Assembly (NCBI RefSeq): GCF_902806685.2
Contig: NC_048546.1
Coordinates: 4,960,001-5,024,000 of the forward strand
Origin: Maniola hyperantus
Lineage: Eukaryota > Arthropoda > Insecta > Lepidoptera > Nymphalidae
Direction: 5' to 3'
Length of the DNA: 64,000 bases
A program made the translations under genes and the position numbers. Below, piece after piece: positions 56,774 to 64,000 of the stretch; within the stretch, counting starts at the first letter, position 1; the number at the start of each line of letters is the position of its first letter. The notes under the pieces were generated by a model. The model was not told the origin of the DNA, did no database searches, and was given only the letters and a program-made list of their open reading frames with translations.

Positions 56774-57484
56774 TATACATAGATATAATGGATAGTGTGG
56801 ATTACATATTATAGTAAAATAAATAATGTTGCTTCATAGAAAATAATGTAAAAAGGATACCTATAAAAATAGAAACTCGCAACCTAATATAGGTTAACTT
56901 TTGCATGAAACAATGCCTGAAACAGTTTGAATACTGTTTACAGATACGGGTACGGCCCTATACAGATTAGTATCTAAGAACCTTCAGGCCTTGGAATTTT
57001 TATGCAAGCATGAATAAAACACAGCACAGGCCACCTCAATCTTCAACGTTTTTACAATGTTCTACTTAGGCAAATTTCCAAGTCATGGCAGACATATTAT
57101 TATTAATCAGAATCAGAATGATAATACAAGGTTATGAAATATGTGAGACATGCATCTGAATTACTTATATTTATCAAAATTATCATCAAAATCGATTTAT
57201 GTGCCGGCATAGCCACATATCAGAAAGAGCATAGTCGACGTCAAATCTGAACTTAATAATCGTAAACCTTTGATATAACGTAGTATACTTAATATTGATC
57301 GTTTATTTACATGTCCGCTTTTACGAAATTTCAGCGGGCGTTTTGATTACTTGCGTGTTTGTTTGATTAACATTTTTATACCATCAATAAATCTATTAGA
57401 TACCAACTTATGTCCGGCGTGGTGTTTCCCTGATACTAAAAGTTTAATATGAATATTATGTAGCAATGTTTGTGATGAAAAAGA
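56774..57484. other. Intergenic sequence
   Basis: AT-rich. Nothing recognised. Confidence 0.45.
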
Positions 57485-57662
57485 AGGGTCCGGAGTTTGA
57501 TCCAAATTACATTCGTAATTTTTTTTGGATTTGTGTGCATTTTAAGCAATTAAAATTGTTTTAAACACTGAAGGTAACATCATGAAAAAATCTGTCTCCT
57601 TGAAAGTTTATCATAGTGTTCTCAAAGGTGTGTGAGGTCTGCCAATCCAAATCTACAGGTAG
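57485..57662 (+). mobile_element. Degraded family A SINE, interrupted at its 3' side
   Basis: Shows ggtccggagtttgatccaaa, tgtgtgcattttaagcaatt, aacatcatgaaaaaatctgt and tgtgaggtctgccaatcc. The end is replaced by an inverted copy of its own last block. Confidence 0.7.
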
Positions 57663-57699
57663 ACCCTACTACACCCTGTAGATTTGGATTGGCAGACCT
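57635..57699. repeat. 25-bp perfect inverted repeat
   Basis: 57635-57659 (starts aggtctgccaatccaaatct) and 57675-57699 (ends ttggattggcagacct) are exact reverse complements with a 15-nt loop. Confidence 0.95.
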
Positions 57700-57716
57700 A
57701 ACAAAAACGAAGACAG

Positions 57717-59228
57717 GTGGTAGTACTGATGATACCGCCTTACCTGTTCAGAGATTGTCGATTCGTCCTGGCTGAGCCGTTATTATACATATTATACAAT
57801 CAGTGTCTCGAGGCAGCGGTGTTTCCCGAAAGGTGGAAAGTGACTAGAGTCGTCCCGGTACCCAAAGGCGGGTCTGCAACTCAGGTAGAAGGGTACAGAC
57901 CGGTGGCTGTGCTGTCAACTCCAGCAAAGGTGTTGGAATCAGCGTTGCATGAAAGTATTTACACCCAAGTAAGGTCGCAACTCTCTGACAATCAACACGG
58001 ATTCAGACCAGCGAGAAGCACAACCAGCAACCTTCTCTGCTATATGTCTCAGATCGTTCCAGCAGTTGACAGTGGAAGGCAGGCTGATGCCGCATACTTT
58101 GATTTCCGGAAAGCCTTCGATTTAGTGGAAAATGACGTTCTGCTAAGAAAGTTGGCGGCGATTGGTTACACTCCGCATTTACTTAAATTTTTTGCGAGTT
58201 ACGTGGGTGACAGGATGCAATATGTGGAATATGGGGGTTATAGATCAGAACCGTACTACACAAGGTCTGGGGTGAGTCAGGGCAGTAACCTAGGACCCTT
58301 GCAATTTATTTTGATGATTAACGACCTGCCACAAGTCGTCAAGGACGCTAAGTGTTTGTTGTTCGCGGACGATCTCAAGCTATCTCTGGATATACGCGAC
58401 ACGAGTGACTGTGTGAGGCTGCAACAGGATATAGACAGAGTAGTCAAATGGAGTAAGGACAACATTTTGGAGTTTAATCACTCAAAATGTGCAGTGATCA
58501 CCTTTTCTAAGGCGCACTCCCCTGTGCATTACGAGTATAAGGTTGACGGGGTGCCAATGCTTCGAGTATCCGAAGTTAGGGACTTAGGGGTTAATTTGAA
58601 TAAGGAGCTTACGTTTCGTACGCATATTGTGAAATGCTGCAAGAAAGCTTATAGAAATTTAGGTTTCTTACTTCGTACCGTCGGTGGCTTTACCAACATG
58701 AACGCTGTGGTCGCACTGTATAATGCGTTAGTTAGGAGTCAGTTGGAAGGGAACGCAGTCATTTGGTCTCCGCATGAGACTAAATATAGACTCATGTTGG
58801 AGCGGGTGCAAAACAAATTGGCTAGGTTCCTCTTCCTGAAGCTGTATGGGGTATACCCGTTCTACCCCTTAATGTATCCTACGTTATTTGTTTTAGGTAT
58901 GGTCGGGTACAATGAGCTGAGACTTAGGAGGGAACTAGCACTTGTTACATATATTTTTAAAGTAATAAGAGGGGCGCTGCATAGCCCGGATGTTTTAGGG
59001 CAAGTCAGGTTTCTAGTCCCGGATGCATACGTGGGTCGGAGACGCAGGCCGCCGCTGTTGTGGGTACCGGTGGGGCGCACCAGCCTGCTCAGCAAGGCGC
59101 CGCTGACGCGCGCGCTTCGCACCCTTAACGTCATAGCGGGGAAAACTGACCTGTTTTGTTGTGCTCTGAGTGAATTCACAAGAGTTTCATTGGGGACTAT
59201 CTGCTACGATAGTGGGGGTTTAATATAA
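57717..59228 (+). CDS. Reverse transcriptase of a 5'-truncated non-LTR retrotransposon (Jockey/CR1 group)
   Basis: This frame encodes an RNA-directed DNA polymerase domain that copies LINE RNA at a nicked target. It stays open for 503 codons to a TAA. Counting from the nominal GTG at 57717, the motifs are HGFR (94-97), the first catalytic Asp in YFDFRKAF (D129), SQGSNLGP (187-194) and the catalytic FADD (216-219), so the active-site Asp residues are all present. The thumb follows (KCAVITFSK; VRDLGVNLNKELTF), then the conserved tail PFYPLMYPTLFVLGMVGYNE. The frame has no true start: sequence before about 57737 is flanking DNA. The N-terminal endonuclease and first RT motifs are missing. It is therefore not an autonomous gene, though free of internal stops, so a young insertion. 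Confidence 0.92.
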   Translation: MVVLMIPPYLFRDCRFVLAEPLLYILYNQCLEAAVFPERWKVTRVVPVPKGGSATQVEGYRPVAVLSTPAKVLESALHESIYTQVRSQLSDNQHGFRPARSTTSNLLCYMSQIVPAVDSGRQADAAYFDFRKAFDLVENDVLLRKLAAIGYTPHLLKFFASYVGDRMQYVEYGGYRSEPYYTRSGVSQGSNLGPLQFILMINDLPQVVKDAKCLLFADDLKLSLDIRDTSDCVRLQQDIDRVVKWSKDNILEFNHSKCAVITFSKAHSPVHYEYKVDGVPMLRVSEVRDLGVNLNKELTFRTHIVKCCKKAYRNLGFLLRTVGGFTNMNAVVALYNALVRSQLEGNAVIWSPHETKYRLMLERVQNKLARFLFLKLYGVYPFYPLMYPTLFVLGMVGYNELRLRRELALVTYIFKVIRGALHSPDVLGQVRFLVPDAYVGRRRRPPLLWVPVGRTSLLSKAPLTRALRTLNVIAGKTDLFCCALSEFTRVSLGTICYDSGGLI

Positions 59229-59356
59229 GTTTTTTTAATTTTTAGTTTAATATATTAATTAGATTTAGATAATATTTAAGGCTTTATCTAGTGCATTAGG
59301 ACCATTTCCTGTAATGCTAGATTTAAGGACTTGAATAAATATAAAAAAAAAAAAAA
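57737..59356 (+). mobile_element. 5'-truncated Jockey/CR1-group LINE insertion
   Basis: The body runs from about 57737 through the RT frame, a 3' UTR of about 110 bp and a 14-base poly(A) at 59343-59356. Flanks tactgatgatacc (57724-57736) and tactgatatgatacc (59361-59375) look like a target-site duplication differing by a 2-bp insertion. The related but different element at 36.7-37.7 kb has an unrelated tail. Confidence 0.85.
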
Positions 59357-59375
59357 ATGATTACTGATATGATAC

Positions 59376-60267
59376 CACCACGATACCACAAAATAACACG
59401 CGGGAAAAATTAAAAAATCCTTTATTTTGTAAAAGTTCCCGATTTATTGCAAATAAAACATCTGACTGACGCTAGAGGTCAACGAGCATTGCGTAAGTAG
59501 GCTACTTGGAGTCATTGCCGTGTGGTAAGTGGGGCATATTGCGGATTCGAAAAATATTAAATCACTGAAACTACAAAATGAGGCAAATGGTTATTGGTAT
59601 ATATTGGATTGTATTTAGGTAGTATAACAAAAACGCTAAGTTTTTGCTAGCATTCTGGTTACACCCTGTATATTCTGTGAATAATGCCCTAAAGCTTAGG
59701 ACCTAAATTCTTCTCATTCACATACACGGCACTGTAGTCCACAGATCTTATTTAACTAAACACAACTGTATATGAACACCTCTGTGTATTACAGCACGTA
59801 GATAACTGTCCGACAAACAACATTGCGACAAACATTGTTAGCAGTTCCTGCGAGTTGCGAACGCAGTCACATCCTGTGGCTTACTACAGATCCTTGTTGT
59901 TGCGAACTAGGTTACCAACACCGACGGCAGATACTAGCTTTCATAGTTGTACCTACATTTTGTGTCAACAGTGAGCTTGTCTGAATGCTTTTATAATGTT
60001 GTCCTGACCAAACTCAACCACGGTAACCAACTTAACTAAGACTAGTCAACTGCGCAGGAGCTGACATAGATATATGCATTCTCATAATCCGATAGGGCAG
60101 CAATCCAACACGACAGGAGAAAGATCAGGTCCAACGCTTAACTAACTACTTAAATAACTGTTGCAGCAAGCTTAGCCAATCATAATAATCACAACATACC
60201 AAGGGGGTTGGACAAACCTAGGCAGTAGTGTAATGCCGTGTAAATATACATAATATATATATGTATA
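59376..60267. other. Intergenic sequence
   Basis: No gene or recurring repeat was recognised. Confidence 0.45.
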
Positions 60268-60636
60268 AAAGAAAAAGCTGACTGACTGACTGACTCATCT
60301 ATCAACGCACAGCTCAAACTACTGGACGGGTCGGGCTAAAATTTGGCATGGGGAGAGCTATTTTGATGTAGACATCCGCTAAGAAAGGCTTTTGAAAATT
60401 CAAACTCAAACTCGAAACTTAAATTATCATTTATTCAGAATAGACATGACGCTTACTGATGGTCAAAATTGTTAATTTGTAAGATGATATAGACCATAGT
60501 GGTGATAAATAATACGTACCTACTTAAAAACTAAAGCTACGAGGGTTCCAACCAAACAAATTCTACCCCTAAGCGTATAAAATAAGGGTTAGAAATTTGT
60601 GTAGTCCACGCGGACGAAGTCGCGGGGATAGGCTAG
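60268..60636 (+). mobile_element. Helitron-like repeat (GACT subfamily) split by a nested insertion
   Basis: Left part: agctgactgactgactgact, atcaacgcacagctcaaact, gatgtagacatccgctaaga. Right part: tctacccctaagcgtataaa, gtccacgcggacgaagtcgc, CTAG end. The two halves join cleanly if 60402-60557 is removed. Confidence 0.85.
60402..60557 (-). mobile_element. Nested LINE 3' end
   Basis: On the minus strand it reads ggttggaaccctcgtagctt through to a gagtttgagttt simple tail. It is flanked by AAATTC at 60396-60401 and 60558-60563, a short target duplication. Its 3' UTR type is familiar from Lepidoptera, but I cannot name the clade. Confidence 0.75.
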
Positions 60637-61112
60637 TAAATAATATGATTTGATTGAATTTTCCTACTTATTCATTGTAAAATATCTATTTTGCTTCCAA
60701 TTCTTGGGCAGTATGAGTAACTTCATATTCTATGTATTAATTTACTAATTTTATTGAAATAAGTTTAAATATAAAATATCTAATTCTGTTAACAATAACG
60801 AGGAAATTCGTCAACAGTTAAATATATAATTGATGATTCAGTTTTAATAGAAAATCAATGCAAGTACGTTGTAAAACGATAGTTAATAATTACAAGAATT
60901 TAAATCTAGGTTAATGAAAACTTATCTCAAGAATTCCTGCTTATGATTTTAAAATATGATTCTGCTATATCTGATAATCTTTTTGCTATAGCAACGACAT
61001 TTTCGTGGTGATTGCTCAGGTTTATACTAGGTAAATCATCTGTCTCAAAAATGTTTTACCCCTAATGTTTGTCAAGTTTAAGGGTTTCCTTATCAAATAA
61101 TCTTACAAATAT

Positions 61113-61318
61113 TATAGATGCGAAAGTGTGGATGTTTGGATGTTTGTTACTCAATCACGCAAAAACGGCTGAACGGATTTGGATGAAATTTGAAATGGAG
61201 ATAGATTATACCCTGGATTAACACATAAGCTATTTTTTTATCCCGGAAAATCAAAGAGTTCCCGCGTCATTTTGAAAAATGTAAATCCACGCTGACGAAG
61301 TCGCGGGCATCAGCTAGT
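61113..61318 (+). mobile_element. Helitron-like repeat
   Basis: Starts attatagatgcgaaagtgtg, then aaacggctgaacggatttgg, atcccggaaaatcaaagagt, and ends tcgcgggcatcagctag. The GTCT tract is replaced by GTTTGGAT units. Confidence 0.8.
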
Positions 61319-62659
61319 AGGTAATAATTATTATATTGGTGAAAATGTTATTATGTATATTTTAATTGCCACTCTACCAAAAATTCACCCATAAACTATT
61401 CATCCCTTCAGGTTATTCCCAACAGTGACAATGCACTTCCGAGCAAAAAAAATAGATGATCTACATAACAATAAATGCCTATTTAATTTCACACCAGAAC
61501 AATGGTCGTGCGTGCATGCAAAAATTCCTACCTCAACAATAAGTAGGTAACATGCATTTATTGCTACGTAGGCAACCCCTTGCGTAGTACTGAGTCGGAT
61601 GTCGAACAGAACAAACACGTCATATTGTACGTTAAAATGTGGTCTTTAGTATTTTAAAACTTAGTTTATTTATTTAAAAGTGAATATGAGTGTAGGCAAA
61701 TTATACCCACTTTAGTTAGAGCTTAATTTGTTAACCTTGCAAAACATGGCGTAAAGAAAACGGCGAACTAAATAAATCCTATACTTACTAAAAATATTGT
61801 GTTTCCGGGGGGTGAAAATAAACCTGTAAAAATTGTCATAGTGTTAAGAGTGGTGAATTAACAATGTTCCTGGATGCGTCACCGATCGACGGAGCTGTAG
61901 GGCGACCGGTCGGGGCGAAAGTCGGCTCCGGCCACACAGTGCGAACACGGTACATAATACCTCGCCACAGTCTCATCTAAGCCACAGCTATGCGCACATC
62001 CTCCCCATCATAGCCGAAAATTCCTCATTCGCATTCCGGACTCGCGGCGCGGCGCGAAACTCACTGCGAGAGATTGCGAATTTTCCCCCCTTACAATTTT
62101 TCCTTCGAACTTTTACGCGAACATTTTTATAGTTGCAGTTGGCGGCAAACGGGTAAAGTTGAGTGTTTGTGTCTGTAAAGTGTTTTGCTTACCGCTTCTA
62201 AGATTTTTTTAATTTGTGTACGGTGTTACCGAAACATTATGTTGATGTGAAGTGTGATTTTTTAATTTGTGCCCAATTTTATTTTGGATTTTTTTCGCTC
62301 CGGAATTTTTGGTTGGTTGCAACTTATATTTTATGCCATTTTATTTTACTCCTTTTAGATGTAATTTATTTTTAATTATAGACTATTATTAATGATTTTG
62401 AATATTTCTAGTTTTAAAACTCTGATAACAAGAAAAATCTTCGTTCGTTATAAGACATAGTTATGCAAATGAATTAAATCAATTTACTTAGTCTCAACTT
62501 ATCAAGTTACTTAAGTACTGAATAATTCCGCATAATCAATCAGGAGTTCATTAATTTTCTTCGACAAATGCTATCATTCTGTATTAACGGGTTTCTGACG
62601 ACTTGGAAAATATAATTGCGGACGACGCGCGGTGATACCTCGATTAATTTATGATATAA
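61319..62659. other. Unique sequence with a promoter-like GC-rich core
   Basis: Apart from the candidate described at 61860-62152, no repeat or gene was recognised. The minus-strand frame 61400-61618 matches nothing known. Confidence 0.4.
61860..62152 (+). promoter_or_regulatory. Candidate promoter/5' exon region
   Basis: A stretch with many CpG (cggcgcggcgcgaaactcac and others) in otherwise AT-rich unique DNA, not shared with any repeat here. Near its right edge TTTTTATAG and TTGCAGTTGG (initiator-like) precede a good splice-donor-like AACGG/GTAAAG at about 62152. This could be the start of a non-coding first exon on the plus strand. There is no open frame and no direct evidence of transcription. 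Confidence 0.25.
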
Positions 62660-62868
62660 CTAGCTTATGCTCGCGACTTCGTCCGCGTGGACTACACAAG
62701 TTTCAAACCCCTATTTTACCCCCTTAGATAGGATTTTTGAATTTTCAAAAATGCTATCCCAGCGGATGTCTACGTCATATACTATCTACATGCCAAATTT
62801 CAGCCCGATATATCTAGTAGTTTGAGCTGTGCGTTTATAGATCAGTCAGTCAGCTTTTCTTTTTATAG
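62660..62868 (-). mobile_element. Helitron-like repeat, GACT subfamily
   Basis: CTAG at 62660-62663, then cgacttcgtccgcgtggact, aagtttcaaacccctatttt, gcggatgtctacgtcata, aatttcagcccgatat and gatcagtcagtcagcttttc. A complete-looking copy. Confidence 0.85.
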
Positions 62869-63083
62869 AATGTAGATTTTTGAAAAAAATAAAAACTGAA
62901 GTAGGTGTATTAAAATAAAGCGTCGTATCTGTATGTTTGCCTAGCTATATTAAATTCATTTTACCAAATTACTTATGCACAACAAATTGTCTTACTCTGT
63001 ACTGATTTATCAAATCCTTATTATAGTAGCCAAAATTTTTAGCAGTTTTCGATAAGATGTAAGTAGACGCAGACGTAGTCTCG

Positions 63084-63295
63084 TCGACCTCCCTGGCGCA
63101 GTGGTGAGCGATGTGTTTATAAGCGGGAGATCCTAGGTTCGATCCAGGGGCAATTTGGGAATTTAAATTGTCTCTGACCTGGGCTGGTGGAGAGACTTTG
63201 GCCGTGGCTAGTTACCACCCTATCGGCAAAGCCGTGGCCCGTGCCGCCACGCCAAGCGGTGTAGCGTTCCAAACGGTGCGGCGCGACGTGGCAAA
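63084..63295 (+). mobile_element. tRNA-derived SINE (family B), 3' end lost
   Basis: Head cgacctccctggcgcagtgg and ggttcgatccaggggcaatt, body ggctagttaccaccctatcg and gcgttcc. It stops before the gggtatggg/tail part. Confidence 0.82.
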
Positions 63296-64000
63296 CCGAT
63301 ACCTATTTCTATTGATTTTTATTTTGGCTTAAGAAAGAGATTATGTACCTCTTTATTACGTAAGTACCTTGACCGATGGCTTTACGTACCTGTTCTTTGT
63401 CATGCCCTTAATGAAAAAAATGAAAAGCACTCAGAAAGCTCAGACCAAATATTTTTTTTTATAAATATTGTTTTATTCAATTTATATTATCAGAAATACC
63501 TAATCAATTCACGACGATGCAGCAATCCGAGTACAATTGTTTTCTTTATTGTGTGGAGTTTTTCTACTATAGATGAAAAATTGCCTTTTCAAAGCAAATA
63601 AAAATAAGTATACATTATATACATTAGGCGAGTGAAGTAGGTATGCAAAGGCGACGAGTGCAAATTTTTAAGTTTAATTATTTGAGGAAATTAACAACAA
63701 TATTCTTTGGGATATTGTTGTAAATTTCCACTGAACATACTTTTGTACTAGGCACTAGCTATTTGCTACACTAATTATTATAACACATAAGAAATATATT
63801 TACTTATGCTATTATAAATAAATACAATATTTGAACAGTTACTTAATTACGAAATGAACACAATCGAGTTAAAACTGAAAACTTGAGCAATAACTGCAAC
63901 TTGCAATTACGAAACGGTAGGAAAGTTTGTTTTGAAACGAAGCCAAAGGGGCTCCAATGAAGTATTTTACTTACACTACTGCGTAAGTGGAGACGGGAAA
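63296..64000. other. Intergenic sequence
   Basis: AT-rich. No feature was recognised up to the window edge. Confidence 0.45.

Overview
The window looks like nuclear DNA from a lepidopteran (moth or butterfly). It is AT-rich, has no prokaryotic gene organisation, and is full of repeat families that I recognise as typical of Lepidoptera: two tRNA-derived SINE families, short CTAG-ending Helitron-like/MITE elements carrying (GTCT)n and (GACT)n microsatellites, RTE-type LINE tails that end in GAT triplets, and several short foldback MITEs. I cannot name the species.

I see no complete host protein-coding gene. The window reads as intergenic or intronic DNA. The only confident host genes are two tRNA-Pro genes on the minus strand (1008-1079, anticodon UGG; 2500-2571, anticodon CGG). 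The only long conserved reading frames are reverse transcriptase (RT) fragments: a 5'-truncated but open Jockey/CR1-group RT at 57717-59228 (+), a C-terminal RT/thumb fragment at 36887-37666 (-), a LINE tail at 7486-7921 (-), and several decayed RTE-type pieces (17.4, 26.5, 35.6, 43.6 and 45.1 kb).

Layout: 0-4.5 kb holds the tRNA genes, SINEs and two GC-rich foldback MITEs. 5-10 kb holds a GGTGC minisatellite, a LINE tail and nested hairpins. 10-16 kb holds Helitron-like repeats, a 60-bp-arm inverted repeat and MITE/SINE copies. 16-24 kb holds an 11-bp minisatellite and sparse repeats. 24-33 kb holds RTE remnants, a large foldback (30.35-30.67 kb), head-to-tail Helitron-like copies and a full SINE. 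33-36 kb is largely unique, with small coding-like relics and a moderately GC-rich stretch. 36-40 kb holds a LINE and three SINEs. 41-51 kb holds three related MITE families, an RTE tail and a SINE flanked by an unusual 72-bp direct repeat. 51-57 kb holds a 32-bp triplicate repeat and Helitron-like elements. 57-59.4 kb holds the best-preserved LINE. 60-64 kb holds a nested insertion, a GC-rich promoter-like stretch (about 61.86-62.15 kb) and a SINE.

I did not find a convincing new multi-gene system. The most useful observations are structural: two MITE families sharing their outermost terminal bases, the 72-bp flanking duplication around a SINE, long nearly perfect inverted repeats, a triplicated motif cluster, and a LINE insertion with an imperfect target duplication. 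Boundaries of repeats were set by eye by comparing copies within the window and are accurate to about 5-20 bases unless stated.
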